Part shown: positions 1 through 7,858 of the stretch, in pieces | How positions within the stretch are numbered: position 1 is the first letter of the stretch | How the letters are laid out: every line of letters begins with the position of its first letter | DNA from: Lachnoclostridium sp. UBA1434 | GTDB lineage: Bacteria > Bacillota > Clostridia > Lachnospirales > Lachnospiraceae | Direction of reading: 5' to 3' | Length of the DNA: 18,714 nucleotides | Assembly: GCA_002329645.1 (NCBI GenBank) | Contig: DCTS01000022.1 | Span: 18,015 to 36,728 of the forward strand | Notes under the pieces: model-generated | What the model was told of the DNA's origin: nothing | The model's input: only the letters and a program-made list of their open reading frames with translations | Databases searched by the model: none | Translations under genes and position numbers: made by a program

Positions 1-669
1 ATAAACGCCAGTGCCCTTAAGGAAGCGACAGCACGGATGGCGCCCTACGGTGAAGTTAAATCCTACGAAATGGATGTAACGAACGAAACCCAGGTCGGTG
101 CAGTGTTTTCAAAAGCCTTTAAGGATTATGGAAAAATCGATATATTCATAAACAATGCGGGAATATATCCTCAATGCATGCTAAGCGAGATGGATGTAAA
201 GCAATGGGAGCTTACTATGAATGTTAATGTGAATTCCGTATTCCTGTGTGCGAAAGAAGTGTTCAAATATATGAAAGGCAGTGGCGGTGTAATTATAAAT
301 GCTGCCTCTTATGCTTCACTTCTTGGTTCCGCAGGCAGCGCGGCTTATGCAGCAAGCAAGGCGGCTGTATATAGCCTGACGAAGTCTATGGCAGCGGAAT
401 TTGCACCCTATGGAATTCGTGTAAACGGTTATATCCCCGGCGTAATTGAAACTGAAATGACCCGCGGTGTTATTGATATGAAGAAGGAGGAGCTGGTGGA
501 TGCAATTGCACTTCATCAGTTAGGAAAGCCTGAGGATGTTGCAAATGCGGTTGCATTCCTGGCATCGGAGGAAGCCTCATATATTACAGGAACCTTTATT
601 GAAATCAGCGGTGGGAAGCTATGTGTTCAAAACCCTGATATGCCATGGAAGAGAAAAATGCACGGTTAA
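1..669 (+). CDS. Short-chain dehydrogenase/reductase (SDR), 5' partial
   Basis: The frame is open from the first base, so the gene starts upstream and the ATG at 37 is probably internal. The visible 222 residues carry the classical SDR core: NNAG at about 51-54, and the catalytic triad Ser103, Tyr116 and Lys120 (YAASK). The C-terminal stretch reads LASEEASYITGTFIEISGG, which is typical of the family. The N-terminal nucleotide-binding glycine motif (about 40 residues) lies outside the window. The family oxidises or reduces alcohol/ketone groups with NAD(P)H, and many members next to sugar operons act on polyols, sugar acids or sugars. It is followed after 34 bases by the next gene of the same strand, so it probably belongs to the same operon. 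The substrate cannot be read from the sequence. Confidence 0.93.
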   Translation: MNASALKEATARMAPYGEVKSYEMDVTNETQVGAVFSKAFKDYGKIDIFINNAGIYPQCMLSEMDVKQWELTMNVNVNSVFLCAKEVFKYMKGSGGVIINAASYASLLGSAGSAAYAASKAAVYSLTKSMAAEFAPYGIRVNGYIPGVIETEMTRGVIDMKKEELVDAIALHQLGKPEDVANAVAFLASEEASYITGTFIEISGGKLCVQNPDMPWKRKMHG

Positions 670-703
670 AACATAATTGTTATTCGAAACGGAGGATTAC
701 AGT

Positions 704-1675
704 ATGGAAAGGCTTAATCTGAATTTGGATGCACTTAAGTCCATGCATCGCTTCGGTGATATTCTGGAGGATGCCATAGGCGGAATCAACAGTGATATTG
801 CAGAGTTTACTGCCATTCGTGATGCAAAGGACTGTATCGGAAGACACTGGTACGGTATGCGCTGCGGTGTAACCTGCAGAAGGTCAGGTTTAAAGCTTTA
901 TCTGCATATCGGTTTAATCTATTACCCGAGCACCAGACCGGGATTGATGGCAGAGCTTGACGAGCAAAATAATAAGAGCATATACCAATGTATCTTGCAA
1001 AACATAAAGAAAAGACCTGAATTTGAGATTAACAGGGACGAACCGGTATACTTTAAGCTCTTTATGCCGGATGATACATTTATGAGTATGTCCGGGAGAA
1101 AAAGAGGAGAACAGCTGGTTATTCTAAGGCAATTTGTTCAATCGGCCGGTGAGTCAATGATAGAGGCGGCATATGAGGAAGGCTTTAAGCTTGATTATAC
1201 GAATATGGCAGATGCCCTTAATCTTGCAAATGCATTTGATAAAGTGTTAAATGAAGTTGACGGCGATGTAAGCAAAGCTGAGGTTAATTATCTTGACAAG
1301 GATAACTTCGGTCAATACAGTATAGGATTTCGATATTACTTAAGCGATAAAAATGACACCTGCAAGCTGTATGCATACTTCGGAGCAATATTCAGCTATA
1401 AGAAGCAGCCGGCAGGCATCTTCGCGGAAATCGACTGGTTCAGCAATCAGAAGGATTTCGATGCGGCATTTGATAATATGGAAGAGTCTCCGCTATATGA
1501 TCTGAGTGTAAGAGAACCGAAGTTTATCAAGCTGTTTATGAAGGATGCAATGATGGATGAATTTAACCGTGCGGATTATGATACGCAGATATCAATGCTT
1601 CTCAGATTTTTAAAGGAATGCAACGATCAAATGATTAAGGCAAGAATAAAAGGAGGGTCACGTCATGAAAAATAG
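704..1675 (+). CDS. Unrecognised 323-aa cytosolic protein made of two homologous halves
   Basis: I do not recognise a named family. I chose ATG 704 because GGAGGA at 691-696 sits seven bases upstream; a longer in-frame TTG start at 677 has no comparable site. The protein has no signal peptide or membrane segment. It contains an internal duplication: residues about 65-145 and about 220-313 share the order KLY, G-I, P, AE-D, then a conserved F/Y-x-KLFM block (YFKLFM in copy 1, FIKLFM in copy 2), a Q-x3-L-x2-F segment, and M-I-x-A at the end. Each half looks like a mixed alpha/beta domain of about 140-150 residues. It overlaps the start of the GH4 gene by 11 bases, which points to translational coupling and a role linked to the same sugar pathway. 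That role is unknown. Confidence 0.85.
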   Translation: MERLNLNLDALKSMHRFGDILEDAIGGINSDIAEFTAIRDAKDCIGRHWYGMRCGVTCRRSGLKLYLHIGLIYYPSTRPGLMAELDEQNNKSIYQCILQNIKKRPEFEINRDEPVYFKLFMPDDTFMSMSGRKRGEQLVILRQFVQSAGESMIEAAYEEGFKLDYTNMADALNLANAFDKVLNEVDGDVSKAEVNYLDKDNFGQYSIGFRYYLSDKNDTCKLYAYFGAIFSYKKQPAGIFAEIDWFSNQKDFDAAFDNMEESPLYDLSVREPKFIKLFMKDAMMDEFNRADYDTQISMLLRFLKECNDQMIKARIKGGSRHEK

Positions 1676-3038
1676 AAAGAAGATAGTATTGATCGGAGCC
1701 GGCAGCGCGGTGTTTACAAAGGGTCTGATTGCGGACTTTATACAGGCGGGATTCGGAAGCTGGGAGATCGCACTGTGTGATATTAATCCGGTCATTCTGG
1801 AGTCTGTTACAAGGCTGGCAAAAAAGATGGTTGAACAGAAGGGTGCAGATATAGTTATTACATCCTCGACAGAAAGGAAGGAGCTTCTTCCGGGAGCTGA
1901 TTTTGTAGTAACGACGATTGCAGTCGGAGGACGCCGTGCCTGGGAGCAGGATGTTAAGATACCGCGTAAATATGGTATCTATCAGCCGGTCGGAGACTCG
2001 ATAATGCCTGGCGGCATCTCACGCGCACAGCGTATGATTCCGGTTATGGTAGAGATAGCAAAGGATGTCGAAAGGTTATGTCCAAATGCATATTTCTTCA
2101 ACTACTCCAATCCGATGACTGCTATTGTTACAGCAGTTCGTAGGGTAACAAATGTAGAGATAATAGGTTTATGCCATGGAGTCATCTACGGACAGAAATA
2201 CTTAGCGAAGATGCTCGGTGTTGATGTTAAGAGAGTAACAACTATCGGTGTAGGATTAAATCATCTTACCTGGCTATATGATATTCGTGTCGACGGAAGG
2301 GATGTCCGTCAGGACCTGCTTGATATAGTGGCTAAACAGAAAGAGGAGCATAAGGTTAATCCTCATGTCAGGAACTTCTTTAATCCCTTATTGGAGGATA
2401 AAGAGATTCCTAATCATATGGACAATCCTTTCTCATGGGAGCTGTTTGAGCGTTACCTGGGACTTCCTGCTGTCGTAGACAGGCATGCTGTAGAATTCTT
2501 CCCTGAGCGTTTTCCTCATGGGCAATATTACGGCACAACCCTGGGAGTCGATGCATTCCCTATTGATGACGTACTTGCAAGAGGAGACAGAACATATAAG
2601 AATATGCTGGATCAGGCAGACATTGAGGGTGAAGTAGAGCCTGAATTGTTTAAGCGTGCGGACGGAGAGCATGAGCAATTGGTTGAAATTATAAAGTCAT
2701 TGCTGCTTGATGAAAGGAAAATATTCTCCGTTAATATTCCTAACAACGGAGCTGTACCGGGAATTCCGGACAATGCGGTATTGGAGCTTCCGGGCGTAGC
2801 CACAGGATTAGGATTCTCATCAATGCAGATAAGGAATTTCTCGGGTCCTATGAAGGAAATCATTGTTAAGAGACTGGCTCCGATAGATGCTACGGTAGAA
2901 GCAGCACTTAAAGGTGACAGAAAGCTTTGGGAAGAGGCCATGATGCTTGACGGAGCGGTAACGGACTATGAGACTGCAAGAAAGCTGGCAGATGATTTTA
3001 TTGCAGAGCATGGAAAGTATCTGCCTCAATACCAATAG
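1665..3038 (+). CDS. GH4 family NAD- and metal-dependent glycosidase
   Basis: This 457-aa protein belongs to glycoside hydrolase family 4, whose members cleave glycosides by an oxidation/elimination mechanism using NAD+ and a divalent metal. Visible landmarks are the Rossmann GAGS (11-14) with an acidic residue at Asp39, the VGDSIMPGG segment (109-117), NYSNPM (146-151), the metal-site Cys170-His171 in CHGV, and GLNHLTW (197-203). The length fits the family. CH-type motifs at the metal site are usual in GH4 enzymes acting on unphosphorylated alpha-glycosides or uronides, whereas 6-phosphoglycosidases commonly show CN. So a non-phosphorylated substrate is likely, which agrees with uptake by an ABC transporter rather than a PTS. 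The protein lacks a signal peptide and acts in the cytoplasm. The start has a strong AGGAGG site and overlaps the previous gene. Exact sugar specificity is unknown. Confidence 0.93.
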   Translation: MKNRKKIVLIGAGSAVFTKGLIADFIQAGFGSWEIALCDINPVILESVTRLAKKMVEQKGADIVITSSTERKELLPGADFVVTTIAVGGRRAWEQDVKIPRKYGIYQPVGDSIMPGGISRAQRMIPVMVEIAKDVERLCPNAYFFNYSNPMTAIVTAVRRVTNVEIIGLCHGVIYGQKYLAKMLGVDVKRVTTIGVGLNHLTWLYDIRVDGRDVRQDLLDIVAKQKEEHKVNPHVRNFFNPLLEDKEIPNHMDNPFSWELFERYLGLPAVVDRHAVEFFPERFPHGQYYGTTLGVDAFPIDDVLARGDRTYKNMLDQADIEGEVEPELFKRADGEHEQLVEIIKSLLLDERKIFSVNIPNNGAVPGIPDNAVLELPGVATGLGFSSMQIRNFSGPMKEIIVKRLAPIDATVEAALKGDRKLWEEAMMLDGAVTDYETARKLADDFIAEHGKYLPQYQ

Positions 3039-3060
3039 TATCTTAAGAATGGAGGTAATG

Positions 3061-4050
3061 ATGAGAAACAAAGTATTAATTGTATCTTTCTCATTCGAAC
3101 AGGAGGAAGAAGCCTTTCAGGTACTGCGTGACGGCGGGTATGAACCGGTTTTACTGGCAGCAAAGGACAGAGCCGGATATACCGAGGATGATTTTATTGC
3201 GTATTGGAACGGACTTTCAGACAAGCCGGCAGGGATTCTGATGGGAGCGGATATTGCTCTGGGAGAGAAATTTGCAGGGCAGGCTGAAGGATTACGGGCA
3301 ATATCTCTAAATTGCGCCGGTTATGACCATTTGGATTTGGCAGCCTTTCAAAAAGCAAACATCACTGTATGCAATGTGCCAAGACAAAACTACGATGCCG
3401 TTGCCGATTTTACATGGGGTCTGATTCTAAGTCTGATGAGACGTATTGTGGAAGGAGACAGAGCAATTAGAAGCGGAAAATGGTGCGAAGGCGTGGAACG
3501 GGGCATGGCTGTATCTAAAAAAACCATCGGTATCATAGGGTTCGGTGCGATTGGTCAGGCGGTTGCAAAGCGCGCAACGGGATTCGATATGAATATCCTG
3601 GTAAGCAGTACAAGCAGAAAGCCTGAGCCGGCTTTGAAGTATAATGCAAGCTATACAGACCGGGAAGCCTTATTCAGAGAAGCGGATATAATCGTTCCGA
3701 CCTGCCCTCATGTTCCTGAAACACATCATATGATCAACAAGGATACAATTGCTTTGATGAAAAGAAGCGCGGTTGTCGTAAACCCGTCAAGAGGCGGAAT
3801 TATCGATACGCAAGCTCTCTACGACGCATTAAAATCACGTCGTATTGCCGGAGCGGCTCTCGATGTGTATGAAGAAGAACCTTTATATGAAAGCAGATTA
3901 TTTGAATTGGACAATGTTGTATTAACTCCCCATATGGGAGGATTGGCTGACAGGGAAATCCACAATGTAGCGATGCAATCAGCTTATAATATGGTATCTC
4001 TGTTGGATGGAAAAACTACTGGTTCAGAGATAATTGGAGGAAGCATATAA
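3061..4050 (+). CDS. D-isomer specific 2-hydroxyacid dehydrogenase
   Basis: The 329-aa product is a member of the D-2-hydroxyacid dehydrogenase family (phosphoglycerate, glycerate and hydroxypyruvate reductases), which interconverts 2-hydroxy and 2-oxo acids with NAD(P)H. The NAD-binding motif is GFGAIG at 150-155. The expected catalytic residues are Arg234 (NPSRGG), Glu263 (EEEP) and His281 (TPHMGG). Two adjacent ATGs exist at 3058 and 3061. GGAGGT at 3051-3056 is better spaced for 3061; the frame continues further upstream inside the GH4 gene but without a useful start. It lacks the ACT domain of long SerA proteins, so a serine-biosynthesis role is less likely. It sits between GH4 and the SIS gene, which suggests it handles a sugar acid or 2-oxo acid of the pathway. 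Confidence 0.93.
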   Translation: MRNKVLIVSFSFEQEEEAFQVLRDGGYEPVLLAAKDRAGYTEDDFIAYWNGLSDKPAGILMGADIALGEKFAGQAEGLRAISLNCAGYDHLDLAAFQKANITVCNVPRQNYDAVADFTWGLILSLMRRIVEGDRAIRSGKWCEGVERGMAVSKKTIGIIGFGAIGQAVAKRATGFDMNILVSSTSRKPEPALKYNASYTDREALFREADIIVPTCPHVPETHHMINKDTIALMKRSAVVVNPSRGGIIDTQALYDALKSRRIAGAALDVYEEEPLYESRLFELDNVVLTPHMGGLADREIHNVAMQSAYNMVSLLDGKTTGSEIIGGSI

Positions 4051-5229
4051 ATGGAGAAAATATTGTTTGGAAAATCAGAAGGTTATTACAGAGACCGCGG
4101 TGCCATATTAACGGCCGGGGAAATAGCACAGCAGCCGGCTGTATGGAGAAAAGCAGCGGATAATATGCTTTCCAGAAAAGCAGAGATTAAGGAATTCATG
4201 GATGAGGTAATGTCAATTAAGGATCTGAGGATTGTATTTACCGGTGCGGGATCTTCTGCATTTATCGGAGAAGCCATGATGTTTATGCTGGCTAATGAGC
4301 TGGGCATAAGGACGGAGGCGGTACATAGCACGGACATTATAAGTGCACCTGACTCAACACTGTTTGATGTTCCGACTCTGTTAATCTCTTATGGCCGTTC
4401 GGGAGAAAGTCCGGAAAGCAAAGCAGTAATTGATTTTGCCGCTAAAAGAATAAAAAATCTTTATAATATTGTAATTGTGTGTGATAAGAACAGCACCCTG
4501 GCCTCCATGGGTCGCAGAATGGAGAATTCGATGGTGCTTGATATGCCGGAGGAATCCTCTGACAAGGGATTTGCCATGACAAGCAGCGTAAGCTGTATGG
4601 CCTTAGCTACCTGGTGCCTGTTCCATTATAAAGACATTGAGAAATATGCAAGCTATATCAAGCTGATTGCCGACAGCATGTCGCAGCAGATGGATGAAAT
4701 AGCTGCAAAGGCGGAAGAAATTGCAAGGGTTGATTATCGAAGAATCTTTTGGTTGGGAACCGGAGCATTAAAGGGCCTTGCCAGAGAGGCGGCGATTAAA
4801 TCCATGGAGCTGTCCGACGGATATGTTAATTCCGGCTACGATGCACCGACAGGTTTCAGACACGGACCAAAGACAGTAATAAATAATGAGACAATTACAG
4901 TACATTTTCTGTCCAATCAGGAATACAGCCTGCGCTATGATGTGGACTTAGCCGAAGAGGTAATACATGAGAAGGATAAAAATGTTGTAGTAACCGTGAA
5001 GCCGGAATCAAAAAAGGATGCTACTTCAGGTGAAGATTACGAGGTAATCTATAAGATACCTGCAATGCTGCCTGCAAATTCCGAAATCGGAGCATATATA
5101 GGCTCATTATTGTTCGCACAGCTGCTATCAATGATGAAATCGCTGGAGAAGGGATATATGACGGACAGCCCATGTAAAAAGGGCACGGTAAACAGAGTAG
5201 TTAAGGGAATTGTAATCTATGACATCTAG
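4051..5229 (+). CDS. agaS: AgaS-like double-SIS sugar-phosphate isomerase/deaminase
   Basis: The 392-aa protein has two SIS (sugar isomerase) domains, roughly residues 45-195 and 225-375. The first carries FTGAGSSAF (63-71) and the phosphate-binding SYGRSGES (113-120). The second carries WLGTGALKGLA and GFRHGP (268-273), the signature of the AgaS/GlmS-isomerase group. AgaS converts galactosamine-6-phosphate to tagatose-6-phosphate and ammonia. The presence of a PfkB kinase and a class II ketose-bisphosphate aldolase downstream fits that route well. The ATG follows the previous stop directly, with GGAGG about 10 bases upstream inside the preceding gene, so the two are coupled. The family also contains fructosamine deglycases, so the exact amino-sugar phosphate remains an inference. 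Confidence 0.88.
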   Translation: MEKILFGKSEGYYRDRGAILTAGEIAQQPAVWRKAADNMLSRKAEIKEFMDEVMSIKDLRIVFTGAGSSAFIGEAMMFMLANELGIRTEAVHSTDIISAPDSTLFDVPTLLISYGRSGESPESKAVIDFAAKRIKNLYNIVIVCDKNSTLASMGRRMENSMVLDMPEESSDKGFAMTSSVSCMALATWCLFHYKDIEKYASYIKLIADSMSQQMDEIAAKAEEIARVDYRRIFWLGTGALKGLAREAAIKSMELSDGYVNSGYDAPTGFRHGPKTVINNETITVHFLSNQEYSLRYDVDLAEEVIHEKDKNVVVTVKPESKKDATSGEDYEVIYKIPAMLPANSEIGAYIGSLLFAQLLSMMKSLEKGYMTDSPCKKGTVNRVVKGIVIYDI

Positions 5230-5240
5230 ACAAGCCATAC

Positions 5241-5269
5241 TTTAAAGCAATGCTTAATAGTGGTATAAT
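5241..5269 (+). promoter_or_regulatory. Promoter of the GntR-led transport/kinase operon, with a dyad in the spacer
   Basis: TGGTATAAT at 5261-5269 is an extended -10 box, with a weak -35 (TTTAAA, 5241-5246) 17 bases upstream. A perfect short dyad, AAGCA-A-TGCTT at 5245-5255, overlaps the -35/spacer. It is a candidate operator for the regulator encoded just downstream, though no second copy was found to confirm it. This places a likely internal transcription start in the long gene cluster. Confidence 0.55.
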
Positions 5270-5325
5270 GTTGTAAAATCTTAACTGGATTATGGGTGTA
5301 TAAAAAATTAGTAAAGAAGGATGTA

Positions 5326-6057
5326 TTGAAATTGAAGAACAATATTAGAAAAGATGTGCCGATAGCCCTTTATTACCAAGTCAAGGAAGAAATGAGACTG
5401 AATATTTTGTCAAATAAGTGGAAGGAGGGAAGCAAGCTTCCCTCTGAAAATGAACTATGTGAAATGTTCGGCGTCAGCAGAATTACAGTAAGAAAAGCGA
5501 TTGAGGCATTGCAGGCTGAAGACTATATAATAAAGAAGCAGGGAAAAGGTACATTCGTTAAAAGCAGAAAGATAGGTCAAAAACTTCATAAGTTTTATTC
5601 TTTCAGTGAGGAGTTAAGTAAACTGGGAATAAAAGAAACTATAAAATTACTGGTTTTTGAAACTATTATTCCTGATACTGAGGTAAGGGATGCTTTGAAG
5701 CTGGAGCCGGACGAAAAGGTGTATTGGATCAAGCGAATCCGTTACATGGATGCCAAGGCATATACGATTGAAAACTCATATATTCCTGCAAAAATGTTTC
5801 CTGGCCTGACGGGTGAAATGGTTCAGAATAATGGCTTATACAAATCAATGAGGATGTACAATTGCTTTATGGATCGCGCAATTGAAACATTCTCTGCCAT
5901 AAACATTACTAAAGAGGATGCAAAATACATAGATGTACAGAATAATGATGCAGCGATTAAGCTGACCAGAGTAACTTATAGCGGAACATCGATTGTTGAG
6001 TATTGTCAAAGTGTTGTAAGAGGTGACGTGTTCCAGTATTCGGTTGAGCTAAAATGA
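5326..6057 (+). CDS. GntR-family transcriptional repressor with UTRA domain
   Basis: The protein has an N-terminal winged helix-turn-helix of GntR type (about residues 10-80; ALYYQVKEEM, KLPSENELCEMFGVSRITVR, GKGTFV) and a C-terminal UTRA effector domain of about 150 residues. Members of the HutC/UTRA subfamily usually repress sugar-uptake genes and are released by a sugar phosphate. No ATG fits the N terminus. TTG 5326 is preceded by AAGAAGGA (5314-5321) and is preferred; TTG 5332 or the longer GTG 5296, which has no clear binding site, are alternatives. It lies at the head of the permease/kinase/aldolase unit with its own promoter, so autoregulation and control of the whole cluster are likely. 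The ligand may be an amino-sugar phosphate. Confidence 0.92.
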   Translation: MKLKNNIRKDVPIALYYQVKEEMRLNILSNKWKEGSKLPSENELCEMFGVSRITVRKAIEALQAEDYIIKKQGKGTFVKSRKIGQKLHKFYSFSEELSKLGIKETIKLLVFETIIPDTEVRDALKLEPDEKVYWIKRIRYMDAKAYTIENSYIPAKMFPGLTGEMVQNNGLYKSMRMYNCFMDRAIETFSAINITKEDAKYIDVQNNDAAIKLTRVTYSGTSIVEYCQSVVRGDVFQYSVELK

Positions 6058-6087
6058 GTATTGGACAACCGGCCTTAGGAGGTTTTT

Positions 6088-7005
6088 ATGGGGAAAAAGA
6101 GAAGACGAAACAAAGGACGGAATTTGTTCCTATTTATTGTTTTATGTCCTACATTTATATGGTTTTTAATATTCTTTATAATACCGCTAATATCAGTTAT
6201 TGTATATAGCTTTACTAATGCACATATGGCTTATTCCGACTTCAAATTCGTCGGATTAAATCAGTATATAAAAGCATTTACAAAAGACGCCACATTCATG
6301 ATTTCATTAAAAAATACAGTATTGGCATCCGTTATAATAGTTTTGTTTACAATTGTATTGTCACTTCTGTTGGCAGCAGGTTTAAACTCATTACGAGACA
6401 AGGCGAGACAGATTTTTACGTTTATCTTTTTCCTGCCGTCTGTCATTTCGGCTGTTGCCATCAGCCTGGTATGGGACTGGCTCTATAGTAAGAATTATGG
6501 TCTTTTCAACGCAATTCTGAAAATGTTTGGTCTTCCGGGTCAACCATTTTTAACTTCGACAAGTCAAGCCTTAATATGCCTGTGTATTATTCAGATATGG
6601 GCAATCTTTGGCTATTATGCGGTAGTCCTTCTTGCCGCAATGAGAAGTATTGACAAAAACATGTACGAAGCAGCGGATATTGACGGAGCAGGAGCATTTG
6701 CCAAGTTTCTTCGCATTACCATACCCCTGATAAAAAATAATATTATATTTGTTGCAATTATGAGTACTACGGTAGCATTCATGTTCTTCACTCCGGTTAA
6801 GATACTGACCGACGGAACTCCTGGAACAAGCACAATGGTTATCTTATTGCACATATTGAATAAGGGTATTAAGAACAGCGATATTGGGTATGCATCAGCC
6901 ATGTCCATTATATTAATGCTGATAATACTGTTCTTTAGCCTGATACAATGGATTCTGGGCAGGGAAAGAAAAGATGGAGCCAAGCATTATAAGGAAGTGA
7001 GGTAA
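6088..7005 (+). CDS. ABC sugar transporter permease, MalF/UgpA type
   Basis: The 305-aa polytopic protein has six predicted membrane segments and a basic N terminus (GKKRRRNKGR). The cytoplasmic EAA loop, where the ATPase docks, is seen in EAADIDGAGAFAKF followed by ITIPL. This is the standard sequence of carbohydrate-uptake family 1 (CUT1) inner-membrane subunits, which take up oligosaccharides or glycosides. An AGGAGG site lies seven bases before the ATG, and only 30 bases separate it from the regulator gene. It pairs with the next gene to form the heterodimeric channel. No solute-binding protein or ATPase gene is nearby. In Firmicutes a shared ATPase of MsmX type usually serves such systems. 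Confidence 0.95.
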   Translation: MGKKRRRNKGRNLFLFIVLCPTFIWFLIFFIIPLISVIVYSFTNAHMAYSDFKFVGLNQYIKAFTKDATFMISLKNTVLASVIIVLFTIVLSLLLAAGLNSLRDKARQIFTFIFFLPSVISAVAISLVWDWLYSKNYGLFNAILKMFGLPGQPFLTSTSQALICLCIIQIWAIFGYYAVVLLAAMRSIDKNMYEAADIDGAGAFAKFLRITIPLIKNNIIFVAIMSTTVAFMFFTPVKILTDGTPGTSTMVILLHILNKGIKNSDIGYASAMSIILMLIILFFSLIQWILGRERKDGAKHYKEVR

Positions 7006-7008
7006 GGT

Positions 7009-7842
7009 ATGAGACGTAAATCAAAACACGGCGTCGGTTATTATGTGGGTCTTGTTTTAATGATTATTGGGGCATTTTTTATGCTGCTGCCTTTTTATTG
7101 GATGATTATATCATCCTTTAAGAGTCAGAACGAGCTTTTAAGAATGCCGCCTACCTTATATCCACATAAACTTGTGACCATGAATTTTAAGAGAGTACTG
7201 GACAGTATACCTTTTATACGCTATTACGTAAATAGCCTCGGAACAGGTATTTTAAATACAGCAGTCGGAGTATTTACCAGTGCAATAATAGGCTTTGTAT
7301 TCGCGAAGTATAATTTTAAGGGCAGAAACACTATATTTTTAATTATACTGGCATTAATAATGATTCCTTATGATGTGCTGATGATTCCGCTATATAAATT
7401 AATGGCCAATATGGGATTAACCAACAGTTACTTTGTTTTGACCGTTCCGTATTTTATCAATATCTTCGGAATATTTCTCATGAGACAGTTCTTCATAGAC
7501 CTTCCGAATGATTATCTTGAGGCTGCCGATGTTGACGGGTGCGGACATTTTAAGAGATTTGTCAGAATAGCCTTTCCGATGGCAAAGCCGATGCTTGCAG
7601 CATTGTTTATATATTTATTTATGGCTACCTATAACTCATACCTATGGCCGCTGATTTCCGTAAGTTCAAGAAGGCTGTTTACTCTGCCGGTAGGAATTGC
7701 AGCATTTTTCAGCGACCGCGGTACCCAGACAGATTTAGTCATGGCTGCATCTACCATGATGATTGTTCCGGTCGTTATTGTATTCTCGCTTGGCCAGAAG
7801 AACTTTGTGGAAGGATTAACGGTTGGCGGTGTAAAGGGTTAA
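7009..7842 (+). CDS. ABC sugar transporter permease, MalG/UgpE type
   Basis: The 277-aa partner permease begins three bases after the stop of the previous gene. It has about six membrane helices, the usual N-terminal LLPFYWMIISSFK segment, and an EAA loop (EAADVDGCGHFKRF, then IAFPMAKP). The C terminus, QKNFVEGLTVGGVKG, is characteristic of CUT1 MalG-type subunits. With the preceding permease it would form the membrane channel that imports the unphosphorylated glycoside for the intracellular GH4 enzyme. The preference for an oligosaccharide or glycoside over a monosaccharide is an inference from the CUT1 type. Confidence 0.95.
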   Translation: MRRKSKHGVGYYVGLVLMIIGAFFMLLPFYWMIISSFKSQNELLRMPPTLYPHKLVTMNFKRVLDSIPFIRYYVNSLGTGILNTAVGVFTSAIIGFVFAKYNFKGRNTIFLIILALIMIPYDVLMIPLYKLMANMGLTNSYFVLTVPYFINIFGIFLMRQFFIDLPNDYLEAADVDGCGHFKRFVRIAFPMAKPMLAALFIYLFMATYNSYLWPLISVSSRRLFTLPVGIAAFFSDRGTQTDLVMAASTMMIVPVVIVFSLGQKNFVEGLTVGGVKG

Positions 7843-7858
7843 CGGGATGGAGAAAAAT

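Noticed and set aside
2612..2941. Long minus-strand open frames opposite GH4 and other genes
   Set aside because: They mirror strongly coding + strand genes, lack binding sites and show no family motifs.
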